Positions 18,931 through 27,528 of a stretch of DNA of 64,000 nt are shown here, piece after piece; the first letter of the stretch is position 1, and each line of letters starts with the position of its first letter. Source of the DNA: Thermohalobaculum xanthum (GTDB lineage Bacteria; Pseudomonadota; Alphaproteobacteria; Rhodobacterales; Rhodobacteraceae). Where the stretch lies: the NCBI RefSeq assembly GCF_016623495.1, contig NZ_JAEHHL010000008.1, positions 186,001-250,000 on the forward strand, read 5' to 3'. The notes beneath the pieces are model-generated. The model made no database searches. It was not told the origin of the DNA and worked only from the letters and a program-made list of their open reading frames with translations. A program made the translations under genes and the position numbers.

Positions 18931-19395
18931 ATGCGGGATCGTGCGGCCATCGAGATGGTGAACCGGTCCCGAGGGATGGGAGCGGTTCGTCCGATGGCAC
19001 GTTCCGGTGCGAGCGCGACTAGCCAGCGCGCCCTGATCGACGTTGGCTACCTTGACCGGCTCGAGTCGACGCTGGGCGCCGACAGCCTGGCGGAGCTCCT
19101 GGCCGACGGCATGCTCGAACTCTCCGACCGGATCGACACGCTTCAGAAGCTCGCAATGGCGGGCGACAGGGTCGCGGTCGCGGCGCTTGCGCACGACATC
19201 GTCGCAGTTTCGGGCCACATGGGACTTGGCGCGCTGTCGGCGGCAACGGCCGAACTGTCGCGCGCCCTGCGCGAGAAGGCCGATATCGGCACCGAGCGCG
19301 GCCTGACCGGCGTCGTTGCACCGGTCATCGCGATCGCCCAGCCATCGATCGACGCCCTGGCCAAACGCCACGGCGGCGGTGCCGCGAGCGCCTGA
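18931..19395 (+). CDS. Hpt-like (histidine phosphotransfer) domain protein
   Basis: 154 residues. The region from about 35 on is a four-helix pattern with AHDIVAVSGHMGLGAL (87-102), which resembles the Hpt motif AHxLKGSxxxxGA with the phospho-accepting His at 88, although the usual Lys is replaced by Val. It might relay phosphate between a sensor kinase and a response regulator, but neither is nearby. Three in-frame ATGs (18931, 18955, 18994) are possible starts; conserved sequence begins near LIDVGYLDRLE, so a later start is quite possible. Confidence 0.6.
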   Translation: MRDRAAIEMVNRSRGMGAVRPMARSGASATSQRALIDVGYLDRLESTLGADSLAELLADGMLELSDRIDTLQKLAMAGDRVAVAALAHDIVAVSGHMGLGALSAATAELSRALREKADIGTERGLTGVVAPVIAIAQPSIDALAKRHGGGAASA

Positions 19396-19553
19396 GCGGC
19401 GTACACTTCCCACATGCCACGAGATTGCGTGGGCCGACGGGACACTGGCCCCGGCCACTACGCCTCGCGCGCACATCTTGCGCTTCGCGACAGTGCGGCA
19501 GCGCTTTGCCCGGGCGAGCGCGCATTTCTGGGCGCGCCATGTGCGCAGGTGTC

Positions 19554-19583
19554 TTGCCGTATCGCCGCTCCTGCCCCTAGGCT
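19554..19583 (+). promoter_or_regulatory. Candidate pepA promoter
   Basis: TTGCCG, an 18-base spacer and TAGGCT in the 239-base gap before pepA, 51 bases from its ATG. The rest of the gap shows no gene. GGAGAGAG is a good ribosome binding site before the ATG. Confidence 0.4.
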
Positions 19584-19634
19584 CGCGTCCCAGACCCGAG
19601 GCGGGCGCAGAACAAGACCACAGGAGAGAGCAGG

Positions 19635-21059
19635 ATGACCGACGAGAGCGTGGAGATCTCCTCCGGAGCCGCGGCGGAGACCTCGGACGAGGAGCAGGCT
19701 TCGGTTCCGATCACGCTCGTGGCGTCCGACAAGCTGGAAGAGGCGCTCGCCAGGCTCGCCCCCGCCGAAGCCGCGTGGGCGCGCGCCAACGGGTTTCGCG
19801 GCGCGCTTGGTGCGTCGCTCGCGCTGCCGGACGCTGAAGGTGGCATCGCGCGCGTGCTCGTCGGCTGGGGCACGCCCGCCGAGCGGCGGCGGACGCGCTT
19901 CGGGCTGGGCCGCTTCGCCGACACGGCGCCATCGGGCATCTACCGGCTGGAGACCCCGCTCGATCCGGCCGAGGCCGAGGAGGCGGCGCTGGGCTGGCTG
20001 CTCGCGCGCTACCGCTTCGACCGCTACCGCAAGGCATCGGAACGGGGCGAGGCGCATCTCGCGGTGCCCGAGGGCGTCGATGGCGAGAGGCTGGGCAAGA
20101 TTGCCGAGGGGGTGTTCCTCGCGCGCGACCTGATCAACGCGCCGGCCAACGAGATGGGCCCCGCGGCGCTCGAGGCGGCCGCGCATAAGCTGTCCGAGCG
20201 CCACGGCGCCGAGATCGGCGTCACGTCGGGCGACGCCTTGCTGGACGCGAACTTTCCGCTGATCCACGCCGTGGGCCGCGCCAGCGCCGAGGCGCCGCGG
20301 CTGATCGACATGACCTGGGGCGACGCGGACGCGCCACTGGTGACGCTGGTGGGCAAGGGTGTGTGCTTCGACACCGGCGGGCTCGACATCAAGCCCGCAT
20401 CGTCCATGGGCCTGATGAAGAAGGACATGGGCGGCGCGGCGACCGTGCTGGGGCTTGCGCACATGATCATGTCGCTGGGGCTGAAGCTGCGCCTCAGGGT
20501 CCTGATCCCGGCGGTCGAGAACGCGGTCTCGGGCGCAAGCTTCCGGCCCGGCGACATCCTGCGCTCGCGCAAGGGGCTGACGGTCGAGGTCAACAACACC
20601 GATGCCGAGGGGCGGCTGGTGCTGGCCGACGCGCTGGCGCTGGCCTCGGAGGAGGCGCCCGGCCTGATCATCGACATGGCGACGCTGACCGGCGCCGCGC
20701 GCGTCGCACTGGGACCGGAGGTCGTGCCCTTCTACACCGACGACGACACGCTGGCCGCAGACCTCGCGCGCGCGGCGGTGAGGGTCTCCGACCCGATGTG
20801 GCGCATGCCGCTCTGGCCCGGCTACGAGGCCGATATCGAGCCCGGCATCGCCGATCTCGACAATGCGCCGGCGGGTGGAATGGCGGGCTCGATCACCGCG
20901 GCCCTGTTCCTGCGGCGCTTCGTCGACCAGACGGCCTGGGCGCATTTCGACATCTACGCCTGGACGCCGAAGCCCAAGCCCGGCCGCCCCAAGGGCGCCG
21001 AGGCCCAGGCGGCGCGCGCCATCCTTGCGGTTCTCGAACAGCGGTACGGGCGGTCATGA
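19635..21059 (+). CDS. pepA: Leucyl aminopeptidase (M17)
   Basis: 474 residues, a two-metal cytosolic aminopeptidase. The catalytic domain shows GKGVCFDTGGLDIKP (metal and active-site Lys), KKDMGGA and the signature NTDAEGRL (about residues 319-326). The N-terminal macrodomain-like part is about 160 residues with a 20-residue acidic start. It releases N-terminal residues from peptides and overlaps (ATGA) the NlpC/P60 gene. That suggests a shared role in peptide or peptidoglycan-peptide turnover. Confidence 0.93.
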   Translation: MTDESVEISSGAAAETSDEEQASVPITLVASDKLEEALARLAPAEAAWARANGFRGALGASLALPDAEGGIARVLVGWGTPAERRRTRFGLGRFADTAPSGIYRLETPLDPAEAEEAALGWLLARYRFDRYRKASERGEAHLAVPEGVDGERLGKIAEGVFLARDLINAPANEMGPAALEAAAHKLSERHGAEIGVTSGDALLDANFPLIHAVGRASAEAPRLIDMTWGDADAPLVTLVGKGVCFDTGGLDIKPASSMGLMKKDMGGAATVLGLAHMIMSLGLKLRLRVLIPAVENAVSGASFRPGDILRSRKGLTVEVNNTDAEGRLVLADALALASEEAPGLIIDMATLTGAARVALGPEVVPFYTDDDTLAADLARAAVRVSDPMWRMPLWPGYEADIEPGIADLDNAPAGGMAGSITAALFLRRFVDQTAWAHFDIYAWTPKPKPGRPKGAEAQAARAILAVLEQRYGRS

Positions 21060-21934
21060 GCGGCAAGGACACCCGGCTGGCGCTGTCGCAACCCGGCGCC
21101 TCGGCGGTAGACGCGCCCGACATCGCGGCACCCGATGCCGGCCCGACCCCGATGCGCGTCATCGCCCCGACCGCGCCGCTGATGCGCGAGGCCGGCGGTG
21201 GCCGTCGCGGGCTGGATACCGAGCTCCTGCTGGGCGAGAGCTTCGTGGTCGAGGAGGTCACCGGCGAATGGTGCCGTGGGCGATCCGCACTAGACTGCTA
21301 TCGCGGCCATGTCCCGGCGAAACTGCTGGGCCAGCCCGGGGCCGAGCCCACCCATCGCGTGGCGCGGCTGATGACGCATCTCTATGCCGAGCCCGACATC
21401 AAGACCCGGCCCCTTGCGACGTTGTCCTACGGCTCGCGGCTCGCCGTGGTCGATACGACCGACGCCAAGGGAACGCGCGCGCCGATGGCGCGGCTCGCGC
21501 GGGGGGGGCTCGTGATCGCCGACCACCTCGAGCCGCTGGTGCAGCCGGCGCAGGACTGGGTTGCCGAGGCCGAAAGGCTGCTCGGCGTGCCCTATCTGTG
21601 GGGTGGGCGCAGCAGCTTCGGGATCGACTGCTCGGCGCTGGTGCAGCTTGCCCGGCAGGCGGCCGGCGCCGAATGCCCGCGCGATTCGGGTGATCAGGAG
21701 CAGGCGCTGGGTGCGACTCTCGCGCCGGGAACCACCCCTGCCCGCGGCGACCTGATCTTCTGGCGTGGCCATGTCGGGATCATGCTGGACGCGGTGCGCC
21801 TGCTGCACGCCAATGCCCATCACATGGCGGCGGCGATCGAGCCGCTGGCCGAGGCCGTCGCCCGGATCGAGGCCGCGGGCGGCGGGCCCGTGACACGACA
21901 TGCCCGGCTCGACGGCGGGGCCCGCGACCGGTAG
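21056..21934 (+). CDS. NlpC/P60 cysteine peptidase with SH3-like N-terminus
   Basis: 292 residues. The C-terminal NlpC/P60 domain has the catalytic cysteine in GIDCSALVQ (about 191) and the histidine in RGHVGIML (about 238). The N-terminal 50-150 region has a bacterial SH3-like pattern (LGESFVVEEVTGEWCRG and a second copy near YAEPDIKTRP). It would cut the gamma-glutamyl-diamino acid bond in peptidoglycan peptides. There is no clear signal peptide, which fits a cytosolic recycling enzyme of this subgroup. The start overlaps the pepA stop by four bases. Confidence 0.9.
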   Translation: MSGKDTRLALSQPGASAVDAPDIAAPDAGPTPMRVIAPTAPLMREAGGGRRGLDTELLLGESFVVEEVTGEWCRGRSALDCYRGHVPAKLLGQPGAEPTHRVARLMTHLYAEPDIKTRPLATLSYGSRLAVVDTTDAKGTRAPMARLARGGLVIADHLEPLVQPAQDWVAEAERLLGVPYLWGGRSSFGIDCSALVQLARQAAGAECPRDSGDQEQALGATLAPGTTPARGDLIFWRGHVGIMLDAVRLLHANAHHMAAAIEPLAEAVARIEAAGGGPVTRHARLDGGARDR

Positions 21935-21971
21935 GATCGCGCGAAAATCCCGATGGCAGGGAGCAGATGGA

Positions 21972-23246
21972 ATGACTCGCATCCGGCGCGGTCTGAGGGC
22001 CGTGACGCTACTTCTTTCGGTTGCCGCATCGGCGGGCTGCGCCGCGCAGGCGAACACTGCCGCCGCGCCCACGCCGCAGACCAAGCCCGTGGCGCCTGAG
22101 CCCCCGCAGATGCCGCAGGTGAGCTTCGCCGAGTGGCGCGTGGCGTTCCGGGGACGCGCGCTCGCCCAAGGCATTCGGCCCGAGGTCTTCGACAGCGCCT
22201 TCGCCGGGGTCGAGCCCAACATGCGGGTGGTCGAGCTCGACCGCTATCAGCCCGAGTTCGCGCGCCCGATATGGGAGTACCTGGACAGCGCCGTCTCGGA
22301 CAGCCGCATCTCGACCGGCCGGCGGCTGGCAGCCGAGCGCGCCGCCATGCTGGGCCAGATCGAGGTGCGCTATGGCGTCGACCGCGAGGTGGTGCTGGCG
22401 ATCTGGGGGCTCGAAAGCGCCTATGGCGCCAATTACGGATCGATCCCGGTGATCGAGAGCCTCGCGACGCTGGCCTACGAGGGGCGCCGGCGCGACTTCG
22501 CCGAAGCGCAGCTGGTCGCGGCGCTACGCATCCTGCAATCGGGCGACATCGTGCCCGCGCGCATGGTCGGCTCGTGGGCGGGCGCAATGGGCCACACCCA
22601 GTTCATCCCGACCAGCTTTCTCGACTACGCCGTCGACTTCACCGGAGACGGCCGGCGCGACATCTGGGCGGCGGACGCGGGCGACGCGCTTGCGTCGACG
22701 GCCAATTACCTCTCGCGCTTTGGCTGGACGAAGGGCGCGCCAGTCGCGGTCGAGGTGCGGCTGCCCGCGAGCTTCGATTTCCTTGCCGCCGACGAATCGA
22801 CCCGCCGGCCGGCTGCCGCCTGGTCGGCGCTGGGAGTGTCGACCATCGGCGGCGGCGCGCTGCCTGCCGGCGACGACGTTTCGATCCTGTTGCCCGCCGG
22901 CGCGGCGGGACCGGCCTTCGCCGCCTATCCGAATTTCGGCGTGATCCGCCGCTACAACAACGCGACCTCCTACGCCCTAGCGGTTGGGCATCTGGCCGAG
23001 CGCATTCGGGGCGCCGGGCCCTATGTCACCCCATGGCCGCGCGGCGACCGGCCCCTGTCACGCAACGAGACCATCGAGTTGCAGGAGCGTCTCACCGCGC
23101 TTGGCCACGACACGCAGGGCGTAGACGGCATCGTGGGGCCAAACACCCGCGCCGCGATCCGCGCCTTCCAGGTCTCGCAGGGCATGACGCCGGACGGCTA
23201 TCTCTCCGCTGCGCTGCTCACGCGGGTCCGGGCGAGTGGTGGCTGA
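21972..23246 (+). CDS. Lytic murein transglycosylase (MltB type) lipoprotein
   Basis: 424 residues. The signal peptide ends in a lipobox (ASAGC, lipid-bearing Cys about 23). The SLT_2/MltB domain has the catalytic glutamate in IWGLESAYG (about 148) and the GAMGHTQFIPTSF block. The last 65 residues form a peptidoglycan-binding domain (LSRNETIELQERL, VDGIVGPNTRAAI). It cleaves glycan strands in the periplasm. I chose the ATG at 21972 because it gives a proper lipoprotein signal. It is 37 bases after the NlpC/P60 gene, in the same run. Confidence 0.92.
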   Translation: MTRIRRGLRAVTLLLSVAASAGCAAQANTAAAPTPQTKPVAPEPPQMPQVSFAEWRVAFRGRALAQGIRPEVFDSAFAGVEPNMRVVELDRYQPEFARPIWEYLDSAVSDSRISTGRRLAAERAAMLGQIEVRYGVDREVVLAIWGLESAYGANYGSIPVIESLATLAYEGRRRDFAEAQLVAALRILQSGDIVPARMVGSWAGAMGHTQFIPTSFLDYAVDFTGDGRRDIWAADAGDALASTANYLSRFGWTKGAPVAVEVRLPASFDFLAADESTRRPAAAWSALGVSTIGGGALPAGDDVSILLPAGAAGPAFAAYPNFGVIRRYNNATSYALAVGHLAERIRGAGPYVTPWPRGDRPLSRNETIELQERLTALGHDTQGVDGIVGPNTRAAIRAFQVSQGMTPDGYLSAALLTRVRASGG

Positions 23247-23253
23247 GGACCAA

Positions 23254-24135
23254 ATGGCACGGGTCACCGACCCGGCCGCGGCCCATCGGCTCAACCGGAT
23301 TGCCGGAGTGGCGGCGATCGCCACAGCGATCGTGCTGATCTGCATCAAGGGCTGGGCCTGGTTCGCGACGGGGTCGCTTTCGGTCGCCGCCAGCGTCGTC
23401 GATTCGGCGCTCGATCTTCTGACCTCGGCGGCGAATCTGGCCGCGATCCTCTATGCCGCCCGCCCGCCCGATGCCGAGCACCGGTTCGGCCATGACGCGA
23501 TCGAGGATGTCGCCGCGCTTGGCCAGGCGCTGATCGTCGCGGGCTCGGCCCTCGCCATCGGCTGGAACGGGGCCCAGCGCCTGATCGAACCCGTCCCGTT
23601 GGCGGCCGAGGGGGCGGGCATCGTCGTCATGCTGGTCTCGCTCGCGCTGACGGCTGCCCTCGTGCTGTTCCAGCGCCACGTCGCGCGCCGGACGGGCTCG
23701 CGCGTCGTGGCGGCCGATGCGCTGCACTACCTGTCGGATGCCTTGCCGGCGGGGGCCGCGATCGCCGCGCTGGGCGCGTCGGCCTGGTTCGGCGTCCTGT
23801 GGCTCGACCCCGTGCTATCGATGCTCGCGGCGGCAGTGCTGCTGCATGGGGCATGGAGCATCGCGGCGGGGGCCTTCGCGGGCCTTCTCGACCGCGAACT
23901 CGAGCCCGAGCAGATCGACCGGATCGCCCGGATCGCGCGCGAGACCGAGGGCCTGCAGGGATTTCACGACCTGAAAACGCGGCGCTCGGGCTCGCGCGTC
24001 TACATCCAGATCCATGTCGAGATCGATGGCAGCCGGACGTTGAGCGAAGCCCATGCGGTGGGCGCGACCCTGCGCCATCATCTGCTTCGAGAATTCCCCC
24101 GCGCCGAGGTGATCGTCCACAAGGATCCTGTCTGA
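23254..24135 (+). CDS. Cation diffusion facilitator family transporter
   Basis: 293 residues with about six membrane helices and a C-terminal cytoplasmic domain, typical of FieF/CDF metal exporters. Metal-site patterns are DSALDLLTS in helix 2, the loop HRFGHDAIED, and ADALHYLSDA in helix 5 (HxxxD). It probably exports Zn2+ or Fe2+ in exchange for protons. The ATG at 23254, with GAGG before it, is preferred to a GTG at 23236 that overlaps the previous gene. Confidence 0.9.
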   Translation: MARVTDPAAAHRLNRIAGVAAIATAIVLICIKGWAWFATGSLSVAASVVDSALDLLTSAANLAAILYAARPPDAEHRFGHDAIEDVAALGQALIVAGSALAIGWNGAQRLIEPVPLAAEGAGIVVMLVSLALTAALVLFQRHVARRTGSRVVAADALHYLSDALPAGAAIAALGASAWFGVLWLDPVLSMLAAAVLLHGAWSIAAGAFAGLLDRELEPEQIDRIARIARETEGLQGFHDLKTRRSGSRVYIQIHVEIDGSRTLSEAHAVGATLRHHLLREFPRAEVIVHKDPV

Positions 24136-24313
24136 GATGTGAATTGGCCTTGCAACCTCTCTCGCAACCCGCGCGTTTAATACATAGCTTGTGACTGCGC
24201 CCGCCGCCCTTCGGCGGCGCGAGCGAGCGATGGTGATCGCCCGGACGCCAGCGCAAGCAAGGCCCGTCGCACTGCGCCGGGTCATCATCTCCGGGCAACA
24301 CATGAGGTCATAC

Positions 24314-24721
24314 ATGCACAAAGCGCTATTCCGCAGTATTGCCGCCGGCGCGATCGGACTGGGCCTCTTTGCAGCACAACCGTCCGCGCTTGCGCAGAAC
24401 ACCCTGATCGAGAAGACGACCGTGGACGCCGCCGCCAGCAAGGCGGACCAGGAGCGCCAGATCGTGGCGATCATCGAAGATGCATATGGTCGCAACGCCG
24501 TGGTCAACACCGGCAGCGGGCTTCCACCCGAGATCGACGACCGCATCTATGCCGGCGGCACCCTGCCGACCGAGGCGCAGGCGCGTCCCCTGCCGGACAA
24601 GATCGCGGGCAAGCTTCCCCAGGTCACGCCCGGCGCACGTTGGGTCGGTGTCGGCAAGCACCTTGTCGAGCTGGGATCCGCGGACCGGATCGAGACGGTC
24701 ATCTACTACGCCCTGCCCTGA
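24314..24721 (+). CDS. Small secreted protein, unknown
   Basis: 135 residues. A clear signal peptide (residues 1-28, ending ALAQ) is followed by a helical stretch rich in charged residues and a C-terminal segment (GARWVGVGKHLVELG, IETVIYY) that recalls the end of RcnB/DUF1236-like periplasmic proteins. The match is loose. GAGG sits six bases before the chosen ATG. The 178-base gap upstream holds TTTAATACATAG, which may be part of a promoter, and a GCCGCC/GGCGGC hairpin near 24200-24217. Confidence 0.65.
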   Translation: MHKALFRSIAAGAIGLGLFAAQPSALAQNTLIEKTTVDAAASKADQERQIVAIIEDAYGRNAVVNTGSGLPPEIDDRIYAGGTLPTEAQARPLPDKIAGKLPQVTPGARWVGVGKHLVELGSADRIETVIYYALP

Positions 24722-24731
24722 CGCAGGCGCC

Positions 24732-24755
24732 GACGCGGGGCAATCGCCCCGCGTC
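24732..24755. other. Strong hairpin between two plus-strand genes
   Basis: Perfect 10-base stem GACGCGGGGC / GCCCCGCGTC with a 4-base loop, 11 bases after the stop of the secreted protein gene. No T-run follows, so it is at best a weak terminator or an mRNA-stabilising structure. The rest of the 244-base gap to 24966 shows no gene. Confidence 0.5.
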
Positions 24756-24965
24756 ACCCTCCCCCCGACACCATGTCACGCCGCGCCGGCCACCGAGAAC
24801 ACAGTCAGGTGCCGATGCCCGCGGCTGGCCCGAACGGGTTCTGCTGCGCCGCGGAGGCCCGCGCAGGTCGGAAACCCATCGCGCCGCGTCGCATCCCCCC
24901 AAGCCGGTTGCCCGGTGATCCGCCATGGTCGCGCTCGAATTCGCGTCGACCGGGAGGAATAGGCG

Positions 24966-27458
24966 ATGAAAACGCATGCGCGTGCGGTTGTGGTGGGCGG
25001 CGGTGCCGTCGGCTGTTCGATTGCCTATCACCTGGCCAAGGCCGGGTGGACCGACACGGTCCTGCTGGAGCGCGACGAGCTGACCAGCGGCTCGACCTGG
25101 CATGCCGCGGGCCTGCTGCCGCTCTTCAACATGAGCTACGCGACCACCCACATCCACGACTACTCGGTGAAGTTCTACAAGACGCTCGAGGCCGAGACCG
25201 GGCTCAACGCGGGCTTCAGCGTGGTCGGCAACCTGCGCATGGCGCAGACCCAGGCGCGCATGGACGAGTACATGCTCTACGCCTCGACCGCCGAGACGGT
25301 GGGCATCCCCTTCGAGTGGCTCAAGCCCGGCGACATCAAGGACCGCTGGCCGCTTGTCCGGACCGACGACCTCCTCGGTGCGATCTACCACCCCACCGAC
25401 GGCTACATTAACCCCGCCGACGTGACCCAGGCGATGGCCAAGGGCGCGCGCCAGCGTGGCGTCGAGATCGTGCGCAAGGCGCAGGTCGACAGTTTCCACC
25501 GCGAGGGCGGCGAGTGGGTCGTGCGCGGCCGGATCATGGGCGACAGGGGCGGCAATCTCATCGCCACCGACGAGCCTTTCGAGATCCGCTGCGAGCATGT
25601 CATCACCGCGACCGGCAACCATGCCCAGCGCACCGCGGCGATGATTGGCTGCTACATCCCGGCCGTTCCCGTCGAGCACCAGTACATCGTGACCGAGCCT
25701 GACCCGGCCCTGGTCGAGTTCCGCAAGGCCCATGGCGAGCACCCGGTCCTGCGCGACGCCGATGCCAAGTGGTACGTCCGCGAGGAGCGCGGCGGCTGGA
25801 TCCTCGGGCCCTACGAATGGGGCGCGCCCGCCTGCTTCAAGTTCGGCGTGCCCGACAGCTTCCGCGCCGATCTCTTCCCGCTCGATCTGGAACGGATCGA
25901 GGAAGAGTACATGTCGATGATCCACCGCATCCCCTCGTCCGAGCATGTGGGGCTCAAGGACGACTTCAACGGGCCGATCTGCTACACGCCCGACGGCAAC
26001 CCGCTGGTCGGGCCCGCCCCGGGGGTCGAGAACTTCTGGTTCGCGGAAGGCTTCAGCTTCGGCATCACCGCCGCCGGCGGCACCGGCCACTATCTCGCCC
26101 AGCTGATCACCGAGGGCGAGGCCGAGATCGACATGTGGGCGCTCGACCCGCGCCGTTACGGCAAGTGGGTCAACCGCGAATACGCCACCAAGAAGAACGA
26201 GGAGTGCTACGCGCACGTCTTCATCCTTCACCACCCCGACGAGGAGCGCGAGGCGGCACGCCCGCTGAGGACCGCGCCCAGCTACGACCGGATGAAGGCG
26301 CGCAACGCCCAGTTCGGGCAGGTGAACGGATGGGAGCGGCCGATCTACTTCGCCAACACGCCGGACTTCGACGACCACGCTGCGCGCTCGTTCCGCCGCG
26401 GCGGCTGGTGGAAGTTCGCCGAGGCCGAGGCCCGTGCGGTGCGCGAGGGCGTGGGCCTCTTCGACGCGACCGCTTTCACCAAGCACATCATCAAGGGCCC
26501 CGGCGCAACGGCCTTCCTCGACTGGCTGACCTGCAACAGGCTGCCCAAGGTCGGGCGCATCAACCTGACCTACGCGCTGACCGATGCGGGCACCGTGCGG
26601 ACCGAGTTGACGATCGTGCGCCTGGCCGAGGACGAGTACTACTGCGTCACCGCGGGCGCCGCGCAGGCCTATGACCACGACTACCTCGTCAAGGAGGCCG
26701 CGAAGAAGCGCGAGGAGTTCGGCTGGATCGAGATCCAGGACGTCTCGACCCAGTGGGGTGTCTTTGCCATTGCCGGGCCCAAAACCCGCGAGGTTCTGCG
26801 CCCTCTGGTGGTCGATACCGACCCGGCGAGCGCATTGTCGAACAAGCGGTTTCCCTGGCTCTCGGCCAAGACGATCGATCTTGGCATGTGCCCCACGCTC
26901 GCGATCCGGGTGGCCTATGTCGGCGAGCTGGGCTGGGAGCTGCACCACCCGATCGAGATGCAGAACTACCTCTTCGACCGGCTGATGGAGGCGGGCGAGC
27001 CGCACGGCCTAAAGCTGTGCGGATCGCGCTCGATGAACTGGCTGCGGCAGGAGAAGTCCTACCGCGCGTTCGGATCGGATCTCGGCCGCGACGCGACGCC
27101 GCTCGAGTCGGGGCTGCACCGCTTTGTCGATACCGAGAAGGACTTCCGCGGCAAGGCGGCGATGGAGAGGACCGGCATCCGTGCCGCCTGCATCACCGTG
27201 CTGATCGACGGGCCCGACGACACCGACCCCTGGGGCAAGGAGGCGCTGCTCGCCGACGGCCGCAAGGTCGGCCGCCTCACATCGGGCGGCTACTCGGTCC
27301 ATTTCGGCAAGCAGATCGGCATCGGCTATGTCGAGCCGGGCTATGCGACGGTGGGCCAGAAGCTCAAGGTGCGCATGCTCAACGAGCTCTGGGACGCCGA
27401 GGTGGTCGAGGAAAGCCCCTACGACCCGACCAACGCCACCATCCGCAAGGACGGCTGA
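24966..27458 (+). CDS. FAD-GcvT protein, dimethylglycine/sarcosine dehydrogenase type
   Basis: 830 residues. An N-terminal DAO-type FAD domain (GGGAVG at 11-16) carries TWHAAGL with His 46 at the place of covalent FAD attachment in dimethylglycine and sarcosine dehydrogenases. A FAO_M-type linker is followed by a C-terminal GcvT/aminomethyltransferase part from about 440 that would bind tetrahydrofolate. It likely removes N-methyl groups from a methylated glycine as methylene-THF. GGGAGGAA is a good ribosome binding site. It stands alone, with a 244-base upstream region. ETF-QO at 12 kb could take its electrons. The substrate is not certain. Confidence 0.88.
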   Translation: MKTHARAVVVGGGAVGCSIAYHLAKAGWTDTVLLERDELTSGSTWHAAGLLPLFNMSYATTHIHDYSVKFYKTLEAETGLNAGFSVVGNLRMAQTQARMDEYMLYASTAETVGIPFEWLKPGDIKDRWPLVRTDDLLGAIYHPTDGYINPADVTQAMAKGARQRGVEIVRKAQVDSFHREGGEWVVRGRIMGDRGGNLIATDEPFEIRCEHVITATGNHAQRTAAMIGCYIPAVPVEHQYIVTEPDPALVEFRKAHGEHPVLRDADAKWYVREERGGWILGPYEWGAPACFKFGVPDSFRADLFPLDLERIEEEYMSMIHRIPSSEHVGLKDDFNGPICYTPDGNPLVGPAPGVENFWFAEGFSFGITAAGGTGHYLAQLITEGEAEIDMWALDPRRYGKWVNREYATKKNEECYAHVFILHHPDEEREAARPLRTAPSYDRMKARNAQFGQVNGWERPIYFANTPDFDDHAARSFRRGGWWKFAEAEARAVREGVGLFDATAFTKHIIKGPGATAFLDWLTCNRLPKVGRINLTYALTDAGTVRTELTIVRLAEDEYYCVTAGAAQAYDHDYLVKEAAKKREEFGWIEIQDVSTQWGVFAIAGPKTREVLRPLVVDTDPASALSNKRFPWLSAKTIDLGMCPTLAIRVAYVGELGWELHHPIEMQNYLFDRLMEAGEPHGLKLCGSRSMNWLRQEKSYRAFGSDLGRDATPLESGLHRFVDTEKDFRGKAAMERTGIRAACITVLIDGPDDTDPWGKEALLADGRKVGRLTSGGYSVHFGKQIGIGYVEPGYATVGQKLKVRMLNELWDAEVVEESPYDPTNATIRKDG

Positions 27459-27482
27459 GCGCGGCGCCCCCTCGCGCTGTGC

Positions 27483-27508
27483 GCCCGGCCGGGTTAGGCT
27501 GGCCGGGC
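27483..27508 (+). promoter_or_regulatory. Inverted repeat enclosing a TAGGCT box
   Basis: GCCCGGCC (27483-27490) and GGCCGGGC (27501-27508) flank TAGGCT (27495-27500), the same -10-like hexamer seen before pepA and the ABC transporter pair. It is 21 bases before the YbaY-META gene start. It may be a promoter or a weak stem-loop of the upstream transcript. Confidence 0.35.
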
Positions 27509-27528
27509 ACCGGAGGGAGGGGATGCAG

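Noticed and set aside
24722-24965. Glycine or cobalamin riboswitch
   Set aside because: I could not find the conserved core sequences of either class; kept only as an open structured leader.
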